A model generated the notes under the pieces. It saw only the letters and a program-made list of their open reading frames with translations, was not told where the DNA came from and searched no databases. 64,000 nucleotides of DNA from an uncultured Aurantimonas sp. (GTDB lineage: Bacteria; Pseudomonadota; Alphaproteobacteria; Rhizobiales; Rhizobiaceae), in assembly GCA_947488615.1 (NCBI GenBank), contig CANKZU010000001.1, forward strand, positions 186,001-250,000, given 5' to 3'. The position numbers and the translations under genes were made by a program. This document shows, piece by piece, positions 18,721-29,900 of the stretch. The first letter of the stretch is position 1. Each line of letters starts with the position of its first letter.

Positions 18721-19944
18721 ATGCGTATGATGAAATTGCTTCTCGCCGGCTCCGTCGCGGCCGCCGCGCTTGTGCCGGCCACAGTCGGCGCGCAGGAAGT
18801 CTCGAACGATGTCGTCAAGATCGGCATTCTGAACGACCAGTCCGGCGTTTATGCCGATTTCGGCGGTCAGTCGTCGGTCGAGGCGGCGAAGATGGCGATC
18901 GAGGATTTCGGGGGCGAGGTTCTCGGCAAGCCGGTCGAACTCATCTCGGCAGACCATCAGAACAAGGCCGATATCGCCTCGAACATCGCCCGTGAGTGGT
19001 ACGACGTACAGAATGTCGACGCCATCATGGAGCTGACGACATCGTCCGTCGCCCTCGCCGTCCAGGGCCTGTCGCGCGAAAAGCAGAAGATCACCATCGT
19101 GACCGGCGCCGCGACCACGGAACTGACCGGCAAGCAGTGCAGCCCCTACGGCTTCCACTGGGTCTACGACACCCACGCCCTGGCCGTCGGCACCGGCGGC
19201 GCGCTGGTGAAGGCCGGCGGCGACAGCTGGTTCTTCCTTACCGCCGATTACGCCTTCGGCTATTCGCTGGAAGAGCAGACCGGCAATTTCGTCAAGGAAA
19301 ACGGCGGTGAAGTTCTCGGCGCGGTTCGCCATCCGCTCGGCACCACCGACTTCTCCTCCTTCCTCCTCCAGGCCCAGAGTTCCGGCGCCAAGGTCATCGG
19401 CCTCGCCAATGCCGGTCTCGATACGGCCAGCGCGATCAAGGGCGCGGCTGAATTCGGCATCGTTCAGGCCGGCCAGAAGCTCGCCGGCCTGCTGTTCACG
19501 CTGGCTGAGGTCCACGGCCTCGGACTCGAGGCGGCGCAAGGGCTGAACCTCACCGAAGGTTGGTATTGGGATCAGAGCGACGAGAACCGCGAATTCGCCG
19601 ACCGCCTGATGGAGCGGACGGGAAGCCGGCCGAACATGATTCATGCCGGCACCTATTCGGCCGTGACCCAGTACCTCAAGGCGGTCGAGGCTGCCGGCAC
19701 CGACGCCACCGACGCCGTGTCCGCCAAACTGCACGAGATGCCGGTCGAAGACGTTTTCGCCAAGTCCGGCAAGGTGCAGGAAAACGGCCGGATGGTCTAT
19801 GACATGTTCCTGTTCGAGGTGAAGGCACCGGCCGATTCCAAGGGTGAATGGGACTACTACAAGGAAGTCTCCTCCGTCCCTGGCAGCGACGCCTTCTTGT
19901 CGGTCGAAGACTCCGGCTGCGACGTCGCCAGCTTCAAAAACTGA
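18721..19944 (+). CDS. ABC transporter substrate-binding protein (branched-chain amino-acid type)
   Basis: Signal peptide; VVKIGILNDQSGVYADFGGQSSVEAAKMAIEDFGG. Confidence 0.93.
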   Translation: MRMMKLLLAGSVAAAALVPATVGAQEVSNDVVKIGILNDQSGVYADFGGQSSVEAAKMAIEDFGGEVLGKPVELISADHQNKADIASNIAREWYDVQNVDAIMELTTSSVALAVQGLSREKQKITIVTGAATTELTGKQCSPYGFHWVYDTHALAVGTGGALVKAGGDSWFFLTADYAFGYSLEEQTGNFVKENGGEVLGAVRHPLGTTDFSSFLLQAQSSGAKVIGLANAGLDTASAIKGAAEFGIVQAGQKLAGLLFTLAEVHGLGLEAAQGLNLTEGWYWDQSDENREFADRLMERTGSRPNMIHAGTYSAVTQYLKAVEAAGTDATDAVSAKLHEMPVEDVFAKSGKVQENGRMVYDMFLFEVKAPADSKGEWDYYKEVSSVPGSDAFLSVEDSGCDVASFKN

Positions 19945-20148
19945 CGCATTTGGCGTGGCCGGCGAGGCAAGGCTTCGGCGCCTTGCTTCTCGGCCGCGCC
20001 AGCTTGGGCGCCGCGACTGCCCAGATCTATGTGAAATAGGCAAAGTTTGGGCTTGAAGTCCGGCGCGTCGACCGGTCCAATGGCACCTGCGCATCGGCCG
20101 CCCCGGGGAGGTGGCGACCGGTCTTTTGTGAACTGGGAGGACCGATTG

Positions 20149-21378
20149 ATGACGACCAAGCGCCCTGTCGCGACAGCACTCGCCGCCAGCCTCGCCGCGG
20201 CTGTCGCCTGGCCGGCAACAGCCCAGGACGTGTCGAACGACGTCGTCAAGATCGGCATCCTCAACGATATGTCGGGCGTTTATGCCGACACGGCGGGCCA
20301 GGGCTCCGTGGCGGCGGCTGAACTCGCCATCGAGGATTTCGGCGACACCGTGCTCGACAAACCGATCGAGATCATTTCGGCCGATCACCAGAACAAGGCG
20401 GATGTCGGATCGAACATCGCCCGCGAGTGGTATGACGTGCAGAACGTCGACGTCATCATGGACCTGACGACATCCTCGGTGGCGCTCGCCGTTCAGGGTC
20501 TCTCGCGCGAGAAGAAGAAAATCACCATCACCACCGGCGGCGGCTCCACCGAGATCACCGGCGGACAGTGCAGTCCTTACGGCTTTCACTGGGCCTACAA
20601 CACCCGCGCCTTGTCGCAAGGCACGGCCGGCTCGCTGGTCAGGGGCGGCGACGACACCTGGTTCTTCGTCACCGCCGATTACACCTTCGGCGATTCGCTA
20701 CAGGGTGAGGCCACCAAGGTCATCGAGGCAAATGGCGGCCAGGTCCTCGGCGATATCCGCCATCCCTTGTCGACGACTGACTTCTCCTCCTTCATGCTGC
20801 AAGCGCAGAGTTCGGGCGCCAGGGTCATCGGGCTCGCCAATGCCGGGCTCGACACGGCGAACGCGGTCAAGGCGGCGACCGAGTTCGGTCTCGTTCAGGC
20901 CGGACAGAAACTGGCCGCGCTTCTGATCACCCTGTCCGAGGTCCATGGACTGGGCGGCGAGGCGGCCCAGGGTCTCAACCTCACCGAAGGATGGTATTGG
21001 GACCAGAGTGAAGAGAACCGCGCCTTTGCCGAGCGCTACATGGACAAATTCGGCAAGATGCCGAACATGATCCATGTCGGTACCTACTCGGCCGTTCTGC
21101 AATATCTGAAGGCCGTCAAGGAAGCCGGAACCGACGAGACCGAGGCGGTGGCCGACAAACTTCACGAGATGCCGGTCGAGGATCTGTTCGCCAAAAAGGG
21201 CAAGGTGCTCGCCAACGGCCGCATGGTCTACGACATGTATCTCTTCCAGGTGAAGACGCCGGATGAATCAACCGGCCCGTGGGATCTGTACAAGGAGGTT
21301 GCGACCGTGCCGGGAGACGTCGCCTTTGGAACGGTCGAGGATAGCGGCTGCGACCTTGCGACCTTCGCCACGAAATAA
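20149..21378 (+). CDS. ABC transporter substrate-binding protein (paralogue of upstream gene)
   Basis: VVKIGILNDMSGVYADTAGQGSVAAAELAIEDFGD; near-collinear with 18721..19944. Confidence 0.93.
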   Translation: MTTKRPVATALAASLAAAVAWPATAQDVSNDVVKIGILNDMSGVYADTAGQGSVAAAELAIEDFGDTVLDKPIEIISADHQNKADVGSNIAREWYDVQNVDVIMDLTTSSVALAVQGLSREKKKITITTGGGSTEITGGQCSPYGFHWAYNTRALSQGTAGSLVRGGDDTWFFVTADYTFGDSLQGEATKVIEANGGQVLGDIRHPLSTTDFSSFMLQAQSSGARVIGLANAGLDTANAVKAATEFGLVQAGQKLAALLITLSEVHGLGGEAAQGLNLTEGWYWDQSEENRAFAERYMDKFGKMPNMIHVGTYSAVLQYLKAVKEAGTDETEAVADKLHEMPVEDLFAKKGKVLANGRMVYDMYLFQVKTPDESTGPWDLYKEVATVPGDVAFGTVEDSGCDLATFATK

Positions 21379-21443
21379 TTCGTCGACGGGGGGAGTCCGG
21401 CGACGCCGGCTCCCTCCCACCAGCATCCCGACCCCGACAGGAG

Positions 21444-22220
21444 ATGAATGCGCCGATGAGCGTTTCCCCGCAGGAGGCGATTCTTTCCGCCCGCGGCCTT
21501 ACCAAGGAGTTCTTCGGCTTCAAGGCCGTGAACGGCGTCGATCTCGACGTCCGCGAAAATACCATCCACGCCCTGATTGGCCCCAACGGCGCCGGCAAGA
21601 CCACCGTCTTCAACCTGCTGACCAAATTCCTGACCCCCACGGAAGGCAAGATCGCCTTTCGCGGCAAGGATATCACGGGCCTCAAGCCCGCCGATGTCGC
21701 GCGGCTGGGGTTGGTGCGCTCGTTCCAGATCTCGGCGGTGTTCCCGCATCTGACCGTGCTCGACAACGTCCGCGTCGCTTTGCAGCGCAAGGCAAATCTC
21801 GGCACGCAGTTCTGGCGTTCCAACAGCGCGCTCGACCGGCTCGACGACCGTGCCCATGAGTTGATCGCGGCCGTCGGCCTGGACGAATATGCCGAGCTCG
21901 ACGCCGCTGAACTCCCCTATGGGCGCAAGCGCGCCCTTGAGCTCGCGACCACGCTTGCCCTCGACCCGCCGGTGCTTCTGTTCGACGAGCCGATGGCCGG
22001 CATGGGCGCCGAGGACATCGGCCGCATCTCCGACCTGATCCGGCGAATCGCCAAGGACCGCACGGTCTTGATGGTTGAGCACAATCTCAACGTCGTCGCC
22101 GACCTGTGCGATTACGTTACGGTGCTGGCGCGCGGCGAAATCCTCGCCGAAGGCGACTACGACACGGTCAGTTCCGACCCGCGCGTGCGCGAAGCCTATA
22201 TGGGAACCGAAGATGAGTGA
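21444..22220 (+). CDS. livG: ABC transporter ATP-binding protein, LivG-like
   Basis: LIGPNGAGKTTVFNLLTKF, LFDEPMAGM. Confidence 0.92.
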   Translation: MNAPMSVSPQEAILSARGLTKEFFGFKAVNGVDLDVRENTIHALIGPNGAGKTTVFNLLTKFLTPTEGKIAFRGKDITGLKPADVARLGLVRSFQISAVFPHLTVLDNVRVALQRKANLGTQFWRSNSALDRLDDRAHELIAAVGLDEYAELDAAELPYGRKRALELATTLALDPPVLLFDEPMAGMGAEDIGRISDLIRRIAKDRTVLMVEHNLNVVADLCDYVTVLARGEILAEGDYDTVSSDPRVREAYMGTEDE

Positions 22221-22932
22221 GCCGTCCGGCGCTTCCCCCCTGCTCGAGGTCGAGAACCTCCACGGCTGGTACGGTGAAAGCCATGTTCTGCATGGTGTCT
22301 CTCTCGATCTCCACGAAGGCGAGACGATCACGCTGCTCGGCCGCAACGGCGCCGGCAAGACCACCACGCTGCGCGCCATCATGAATCTCCTGCCGAAGCG
22401 CGAAGGCACGATCCGCATCGCCGGTCAGGACATGATGAAGGTCCCGGTTCACAAGACCGCCTATTCCGGCATCGGCTACGTCCCCGAGGAGCGCGGCATC
22501 TTCGCGACCCTGTCGGTCTCGGAAAACCTGATGCTTCCGCCGCGCGTCGCGGACGGCGGCATGAGTGTCGAGGAAATCTACGAGCTCTTTCCCAATCTCG
22601 CCGAACGGCGCAATTCCCCCGGCACCAAACTGTCCGGCGGCGAGCAGCAGATGCTGGCCATTGCCCGTATTCTTCGCACCGGTGTGCGGATCATTCTTCT
22701 TGACGAACCAACCGAGGGGCTGGCGCCGGTCATCATCCAGCGCATCGGAGACGTCCTCATGGAACTGAAGAAGCAGGGCATGACGCTGCTTCTGGTCGAG
22801 CAGAATTTCCGCTTTGCCAGGAAGGTCGCCGACCGCTTCTTCCTGATGGAGGATGGGCATATCCTCGAGAGTTTCCCGACGTCGGAACTCGATTCAAAAA
22901 TGGACCGGCTACATGAAGTGGTGGGGGTATAA
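22213..22932 (+). CDS. livF: ABC transporter ATP-binding protein, LivF-like
   Basis: LLGRNGAGKTTTLRAIMNL, LSGGEQQMLAIARIL, LLDEPTEGLAPVI. Confidence 0.92.
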   Translation: MSEPSGASPLLEVENLHGWYGESHVLHGVSLDLHEGETITLLGRNGAGKTTTLRAIMNLLPKREGTIRIAGQDMMKVPVHKTAYSGIGYVPEERGIFATLSVSENLMLPPRVADGGMSVEEIYELFPNLAERRNSPGTKLSGGEQQMLAIARILRTGVRIILLDEPTEGLAPVIIQRIGDVLMELKKQGMTLLLVEQNFRFARKVADRFFLMEDGHILESFPTSELDSKMDRLHEVVGV

Positions 22933-22938
22933 CGCCAA

Positions 22939-23826
22939 ATGACTATGATCTTCGGCATTCCACTCCCGGCGCTGCTCGGCCAGCTCCTGATCGGCTTCAT
23001 CAACGGCTCGTTCTACGCCCTCTTGAGCCTCGGGCTCGCGGTCATTTTCGGGCTGCTGCGGGTGATCAACTTCGCCCATGGCGCCCAGTACATGCTCGGC
23101 GCCTTCACCGCCTATCTGATCCTGTTCTACACTGGCCTCGGCTTCTGGCCGGCGCTGATCCTGGCCCCGCTGATCGTCGCGATGCTCTCGGCCGTCATCG
23201 AGCGCACCATGCTGTCGCGCCTCTATGATCTCGACCATCTCTACGGCCTGCTCTTCACCTTCGGCCTCGCGCTGATCATCGAAGGCACCTTCCGCTATTA
23301 TTTCGGCGCGGCGGGCCAGCCCTACGCGACGCCAGCGCTCCTGTCCGGCGGCACCAATCTCGGCTTCATGTTCCTGCCGAACTATCGCGGCTTCGTCGTC
23401 GTCGCCTCGCTGGTCATCTGCATCGCCACCTGGCTGTTGATCGAAAAGACCAAGCTTGGCGCCTATCTGAGGGCCGCCACGGAGAACCCGCAGCTCGTTC
23501 AGGCCTTCGGCGTCAATGTCCCGATGCTCTTGACGCTGACCTACGCCCTCGGGGCAGGCCTCGCCGCTCTCGCCGGCGTCCTCGCCGCGCCGATCTACCA
23601 GGTCAGCCCGCTGATGGGCTCGAACCTGATCATCATCGTCTTCGCCGTCGTCGTCATCGGCGGCATGGGGTCGATCCTCGGGGCGATCGTTTCCGGCTAT
23701 CTCCTCGGCATTCTCGAGGGCCTGACCAAGGTCTTCTATCCCGAGGCCTCCAACATCGTCGTCTTCGTCATCATGGCGATCGTGCTGATGGTCCGCCCGG
23801 CCGGGCTGTTCGGGAAGGAAGCCTGA
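22939..23826 (+). CDS. livH: branched-chain amino-acid ABC transporter permease, LivH-like
   Basis: INGSFYALLSLGLAVIFGLLRVINFAHGA. Confidence 0.92.
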   Translation: MTMIFGIPLPALLGQLLIGFINGSFYALLSLGLAVIFGLLRVINFAHGAQYMLGAFTAYLILFYTGLGFWPALILAPLIVAMLSAVIERTMLSRLYDLDHLYGLLFTFGLALIIEGTFRYYFGAAGQPYATPALLSGGTNLGFMFLPNYRGFVVVASLVICIATWLLIEKTKLGAYLRAATENPQLVQAFGVNVPMLLTLTYALGAGLAALAGVLAAPIYQVSPLMGSNLIIIVFAVVVIGGMGSILGAIVSGYLLGILEGLTKVFYPEASNIVVFVIMAIVLMVRPAGLFGKEA

Positions 23827-23827
23827 T

Positions 23828-24844
23828 ATGACCAATTCGCAAGTCACCAGCGTCGAACCCAACGTGATCCGCGACGGCGAAGGCTCGGCCGAGGGGTCTC
23901 CCGCACGCCAGGCCGGGCAGCGCGACCTGTCGACCGTCGGCCTGGTCATCGCGGTCATCGCGCTCGCCGGGCTCCTCGCCGCGCCGTTCTTCGTCTATCC
24001 CGTCTTCATCATGAAGGTGTTGTGCTTCGCGCTCTTCGCCACCGCCTTCAATCTCCTGCTCGGCTATGTCGGGCTCTTGTCCTTCGGCCACGCCGCCTTC
24101 TTCGGCGGCGCCGCCTATTTCACCGCCCACGCGGCCAAGGTCTGGGGCTGGGAGCCCCTGTCGGCGATCCTGCTCGGCGCCGTCGGCGCCGGTGGAATTG
24201 GCTTCATCGTCGGCTTTCTCGCCATCCGCCGCCAGGGCATTTATTTCGCCATGGTGACGCTGGCGCTGTCGCAGATGATTTTCTTCATCTTCCTGCAGGC
24301 GCCCTTCACCCACGGCGAGGACGGCATCCAGGGCGTGCCGCGCGGCCATCTCCTCGGGCTGATCGACCTCAACGATCCGCTGAACATCTACTATTTTGTC
24401 CTGGCGATCTTCCTGTTCGGCTTCTTCGCCGTCTGGCGCATCGTCAACTCGCCCTTCGGCCACATCCTCAAGGCGATACGCGAAAACGAGAACCGGGCGA
24501 TTTCCCTGGGCTACCGGGTGGATCGCTACAAGCTGGGCGCCTTCGTCATGTCGGCGGCGATCGCCGGCTTGGCTGGCTCGACCAAGGCGATCGTCTTCCA
24601 GATCGCGACGCTCACCGACGTCGCCTGGCAGATGTCCGGCGAGGTGGTGCTGATGACGCTGCTCGGCGGCATGGGAACGATCTTCGGGCCGACCATCGGC
24701 GCGGCGCTCGTCGTCACCATGCAGAACTACTTCGCCACCTCCGACTTCCCGGTCACCGTCATCATCGGCATCATCTTCGTGCTCTGCGTCCTCTTGTTCC
24801 GGCGCGGCATCATCGGCGAGGCGATCCGTCTGCTGCGGCGGTAA
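23828..24844 (+). CDS. livM: branched-chain amino-acid ABC transporter permease, LivM-like
   Basis: LLLGYVGLLSFGHAAFFGGAAYF, AIRENENRAISLGYRVDRYK. Confidence 0.92.
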   Translation: MTNSQVTSVEPNVIRDGEGSAEGSPARQAGQRDLSTVGLVIAVIALAGLLAAPFFVYPVFIMKVLCFALFATAFNLLLGYVGLLSFGHAAFFGGAAYFTAHAAKVWGWEPLSAILLGAVGAGGIGFIVGFLAIRRQGIYFAMVTLALSQMIFFIFLQAPFTHGEDGIQGVPRGHLLGLIDLNDPLNIYYFVLAIFLFGFFAVWRIVNSPFGHILKAIRENENRAISLGYRVDRYKLGAFVMSAAIAGLAGSTKAIVFQIATLTDVAWQMSGEVVLMTLLGGMGTIFGPTIGAALVVTMQNYFATSDFPVTVIIGIIFVLCVLLFRRGIIGEAIRLLRR

Positions 24845-24885
24845 AGAAGGAAGCCCCGGCGTCAGGCTTTCGGCAAGGCGGGGGC

Positions 24886-26955
24886 CTATTCCACGAACAC
24901 CTGGCTGCGCGCGGCGGCACCCGCCGCGTCCACCACGGCGATATCGACAAAGCCGGGTTCGCTCGCCCGCCATTTCGATTGGCGTTCGAGCGCGTCGCGG
25001 ACGACCGGGCGCCCATCCACATACCAGGTAAAGGGCGGTCGGCCGTTGCGCACCTTCAGGAAGAGGTCGGCGCCCTGCCCTTGACCGAGTCCGATTTCGA
25101 CCTTCGCCGCTTTCGGCGGGAACACGATCTCCGGCTGCAGTCCGTTCTGAGCCAGGTCCGCGGCGCGTCCGACTCGTCGCATCGGCGGCGGCAGCCCGCC
25201 GCCGGCCGAGGCGAGGATGCCCGGCGGCGGTCCCGGCAGCCGGGTCACCGGTCCGAGCCGGGCGAAGACGTCGCGCATCACCGGCGCGGCGCTGTCCTGG
25301 CCGACCAGCCCCGCCACCGGCGCTCCGTCCGGCCGACCGAGCCACACCCCGACCACATGCTTGCCGTCATAGCCGACCGTCCAGGCGTCGCGGTAGCCGT
25401 AGGACGTCCCGGTCTTGTAGGCGACGTCGCCGGGCGAGCCCTTGGTCGTGGTCGTCGCACCGGCGAGGATCGACGTCACATACCAGGCCGCCTGCGGCGA
25501 CAGGATGCGCTTGCCCTGCCCGGCCACCGCGTCCTGCTCGACATGCAGGGGCATCGTCACACCACCATTGGCGATGCCGCCATAGATTCGCACTAGATCC
25601 TCCAGCGTCAGTCCCAGCCCGCCGAGCCCGATGGCCAGGCCCGGCAGCGAGCGGTCGCCGAGTTCCGGCCGGGCGCCGGCCCGTTTCATGCGATGCAGCA
25701 GCCGGGCCGGGCCGGCGGCGCTGAGCAGTTCCACCGCCGGCAGGTTGCGCGACAATTGCAGAGCCCGCCGCGCCGTGATGACCCCCTCGAAGACGCGGTC
25801 GAAATTCTGCGGCGTATAGCCGGCGAATCCACCGGGCGAATCGTCGACGAGGCTTTCGGGATGGGCCAGCCCGCGCTCGAAGGCGAGCCCGTAGATCAAT
25901 GGCTTCAAGGTCGACCCCGGCGAGCGGAGCGCCCGGGTGAGATCGACGAAGCCCTGCCGCTCGCGGTCGAAGAGATCGGGGGAGCCGACCTGCGCCAGCA
26001 CCTCGCCCGTCGCCGCATCGGACACGAGGATCGCGAGGCTGACCGGTTTTTTCAGCGTCTTCGCCTTGTCCCGCGCATAGGCTTCCAGCCGCTGCTGCAC
26101 GCCTTTGTCGATGGTCAGGCGAATGCGCGGCCTGTCCGGCTCTTCCCCATGCAGACGTACCGCCGTGTGCGCGGCGAGCATCGGCAGGGCGCGGCGTCCG
26201 GCCGGCATCGCCTCGCGCTCTGCCCTTGTCGCCTCCCGCTCGTCGAGAACCCCGAGCGTCTCCATTCGTTTCAGCACCCGATCGCGGGCCGCCTTCGCCC
26301 GGTCGGGATAACGGTCCGGCCGGTAACGCTCGGGCGATTGCGGCAATGCCACGAGCAGCGCCGCCTCCGCCGCCGTCAGCCGCTTCGGCTCCTTGCCGAA
26401 GAAGGACAGGCTCGCCGCCCGCACGCCCTCCAGATTGCCGCCATAGGGCGCGAGTTGCAGATAGAGCGACAGGATCTCCGCCTTGCTCCGCGTCCGTTCC
26501 AGCGCAATCGCGACGAGCACCTGTTCGCCCTTGGCGGCAAGGCTTCCCGTCGGCAGTCGGCCGAGCATCCGCGCGACCTGCATGGTCAAGGTGGAGCCGC
26601 CCGAGACGATGTGGCGATGGATCAGCGTTTCCCACGCCGCCCGCAGGAAGGCACGCGGATCGACCCCGCCATGGTCGGCGAAGCGCTTGTCCTCCCAGGC
26701 GAGCAACATGGCGAGATAACGTCGGTCGACATCGTCGGCCCCGGCTTCCAGCCGCCACCGGCCGTCGTCGCTCGCAAACGCGCGCAGCAGGGCGCCGTTC
26801 CGGTCGACCACCTCGATTCCGGTTCGCGGCGCCGCGAAGGCCACGATCCGCGCCGCGACCGCGCGTTCGAAGGCCGCGAGGCCCCAGCCGATCGCGACGA
26901 TCGCGCATAGCAAGAGAATGATCCCTGTCTGCGCCAGGCGGCGTTGCGGCGACAT
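24886..26955 (-). CDS. pbpC: penicillin-binding protein 1C
   Basis: SGGSTLTMQVARML, LRSPGSTLKPLIYGLAFERGL, YKTGTSYGYRDAW, C-terminal BiPBP-like domain. Confidence 0.93.
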   Translation of the reverse strand: MSPQRRLAQTGIILLLCAIVAIGWGLAAFERAVAARIVAFAAPRTGIEVVDRNGALLRAFASDDGRWRLEAGADDVDRRYLAMLLAWEDKRFADHGGVDPRAFLRAAWETLIHRHIVSGGSTLTMQVARMLGRLPTGSLAAKGEQVLVAIALERTRSKAEILSLYLQLAPYGGNLEGVRAASLSFFGKEPKRLTAAEAALLVALPQSPERYRPDRYPDRAKAARDRVLKRMETLGVLDEREATRAEREAMPAGRRALPMLAAHTAVRLHGEEPDRPRIRLTIDKGVQQRLEAYARDKAKTLKKPVSLAILVSDAATGEVLAQVGSPDLFDRERQGFVDLTRALRSPGSTLKPLIYGLAFERGLAHPESLVDDSPGGFAGYTPQNFDRVFEGVITARRALQLSRNLPAVELLSAAGPARLLHRMKRAGARPELGDRSLPGLAIGLGGLGLTLEDLVRIYGGIANGGVTMPLHVEQDAVAGQGKRILSPQAAWYVTSILAGATTTTKGSPGDVAYKTGTSYGYRDAWTVGYDGKHVVGVWLGRPDGAPVAGLVGQDSAAPVMRDVFARLGPVTRLPGPPPGILASAGGGLPPPMRRVGRAADLAQNGLQPEIVFPPKAAKVEIGLGQGQGADLFLKVRNGRPPFTWYVDGRPVVRDALERQSKWRASEPGFVDIAVVDAAGAAARSQVFVE

Positions 26956-26984
26956 CGCTCAGCCTCCGGGCAGCGCCGGGGTCG

Positions 26985-29900
26985 TCACCGCAGCGGCCCG
27001 ACGACGGAAACCCGGCCTTCCTCGGTCCGGCCGCGTCGGCTGGGATCGTACATGTTCTGCACCAGCGCGGCGGGGTGGACGAAGGCCCCCGGCGAGACGG
27101 CGCGCACGACATAGGCGAAGCGCTGGGTTGCGGTATCGCCGCCGCCCTGATCGACCGCCGCGAGGAAGCGGTCGGCGCGAAACTCGGTATGGGCAGCCTC
27201 GCCGGTCAGTTCCAGCCAGTCGAGTGCCGCCACATCTCCGCTCCGCAGGATCGCCGGGTTGTCGATCTCGAAGCCGGCCGGCAGCGGGTCGTCGATCATC
27301 AGCCGCGCCGGACCGCCGTCGATCGGCGTCATCTCGACGACCGCGACGAACCGCTCCCCTTGGCCGATTTCGGCGATATCCGCCGGTTCGCCGTCCAGCG
27401 TGTAGTAGCTGCGAGCGATGGCGTAGCCATCGGCGGACGCGGGCGGGGCGATACGCGGCACGCCGCGCAGGGTGATGTCGGCGGCGACCGGCGTCGTTGC
27501 GCGATTGGCGACGTCCAGACCCGACACCAAGTCCTCGGCGTCGAAGACGGCGGAATACGGTCCATCCACATCGCGGCCGGCGACGGTCAGCTTCGGCGGA
27601 TTGCTGGCCAGCAGCGCGTGCGCGGCCAGCAGCGACCAGGCGTCCTCCTGGGTGCTGGTGTAGCGCTGGTTCTGTCGCCCGGCGTTCACCTGTTGGACGA
27701 GATCGTCGAAGGACAGTCCGTCGATTTCGGTCTCCAGCCCCAGCGTCAGGATCGCCGCGTCGTCCCTGAGCGGCGTCCCGTAATCCGTGCGACCGGAGTT
27801 CACAGCTTGCCACTCGAGCGCATCGGCGATCGCCGCGCGGAACACCCGCTCCGCCCGCACCCGGTCGCCATAGAGCGCCAGCGCCGCGGCGATCTGCCCC
27901 TTGGCCAGCGGCGTCGGGAAATTCGACAGCTCATTGTCGGAATAATAGCGCAGGTCACCGATCGCGGCCCGGCCGTTGCGCGCCAGCACGTAGGTGGCAT
28001 AAGCGACCGGCCCCCAATCCGGCGCGTCCGGCAGATAGGCGAGGCTGTTGCGCAGATTGTCGATTGCCAGCGCGAAGGCTTCCTCAGGCACCGTGTAGCC
28101 GCCCTCGCGCGCACGGGTCAGGAAATCCGTGACATAAGCGTCGAGCCACAGATCGCCGTAATCCGGCCGCCACAGGCCGAATCCGCCATTCGACGACTGA
28201 TTGGCGAGCACGCCGGCGATCGCATCGTCGACGCGCTTTGTGATGTCCTCCGTGCTGCTGAAACCCGCAAGACCGGCAGCCAGGATGGTTCGGTCCAGAT
28301 AGACCAGCGGCATCGCGCGGCTTGTGATCTGCTCGGTGCAACCATAGGGGTAGAGGTCGAGCCCCCGTACCACCCCGGCCACGTCGAAGCGTGCCGCGCC
28401 GGTGACGCTGACGGTCGCCGCCGCCGTTCCAGGAACGAAGTCGTCGAAGAGATCCGCGCCGAGATCGAGCCGGCCGCCACTCGCCGCCAGTGTCACGGCA
28501 CTCTTGTCGACGGTTTCCGGCGCGATCGAGCGAACTGGCAGCGCAAAGCTTTTCGACAGGATCTCGCCGTCCGGCAAGGTCAGGACGAGGTCGAAGCTGG
28601 CGTCGCCCACGGCCTCGGCCGTGACCGGAACCAGAAGCCGCTCCCGCGCGCCCTCGGCCAGCGCGAAGCGCTCGCTCGCCTCTTCGCCCAGCGAGACGAT
28701 GCCGGTGCCGCCCGAAAGCGCCAGCGTCACCTCCCCGGTCGCCCCTTCCACATGCGTCACGTCGATCGCGATGCGGGAAGTGTCGCCCGGCGCCAGAAAG
28801 CGCGGCTGGCTGACCGCCAGGACGACCGGGTCGCGTACGACCATCTCGGCATTCGCCTCGCCGACGCCGGTCTTGGTCCAGGCCAGCGCCATCAGTTTCA
28901 GCGTGCCGTTGAAGTCGGGAACGTCGAGCGTGATCGTCGCCTTGCCGTCGTCTCCCGCGGTCACGAGGCCGGAGAACAGGGCAACGAGATCCTCCATCGG
29001 CGGCGGGCTCTGATAGCTCGCGCCCGCGTCGCCGCCCGAGCGCACGGTGCCCGGCGCGCCCTGCATGCGGTCGATGAGCTTGGAATAGAGATCGCGGATT
29101 TCGACCCCGAGCCGGCGCTTGCCGAAATAATAGCCCGACAGCGACGGCGGCTCGAAGCCGGTGATGTTGAGTATCCCGACATCGACAGCGGCCAGCGTCA
29201 CATAGGCCGTCTCGCCCGGCTCGACGCCCTCGACCGCAATCGAAACGTCGACGCTTTGCCGCGGCGTGATTTTGTCCGGCGCCTCTAGCGAGACCGTCAG
29301 AGCACGATTGCCCGGATCGACACTGGCATGGGCGAGGCCGAGCGCCCGGCCGGGCATCCGCTTGGCGTCGATATCCATCGGCCGGTAGACGATCGCGGCG
29401 ATATAGGCGCCCGGCCCCCAATCGCGGGTGACCTCAAGCCTCACCTCGCCGCCATCGGCGCCGATCTCGGCGGTCTTGGTGGTGATGACGCGCTCGTCCA
29501 TCACCAGCACTTCGGCGGTTCCGGCAAAGCGCGGTTCGATATGGACGATCGCCGTATCGCCGACGCGATAGCGCGGCTTGTCGAGCGAGACCTTGGCCAT
29601 GTCGGGCGTGTCGAGCGACGATGCCGCGACATACCAGCCCGCCTCGAAGGTCACGCTCGCCGGCCCTGCCATTCCAGCGGGATCGCGGACGACGAGCTCG
29701 TATTCGCCCCACTCGACGGGCAGCGACAGCGCGGCCGGTTCGTCCTCCCCGATGTCGATCGTACCGCTGGCGACCCGCGCGGAGGTGCGCACCGGCTCGT
29801 AGTTCCAGCTGCCGTTGCTCGCGTACCATTGGAAGCGCGTCGTGACCTTGTTGAGCACCCACTCCGCGCCCGCAAGCGGCCTCCGCGCCCGGTCCGCGTC

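Noticed and set aside
18580-20619. 679-aa minus-strand ORF opposite the two solute-binding proteins
   Set aside because: Shadow ORF; opposite strand has two clear SBP genes.
22909-25345. Long Asp/Glu-rich minus-strand ORFs (349 and 524 aa) opposite livH/livM
   Set aside because: Artefact of hydrophobic codons read in reverse; no domain-like sequence.
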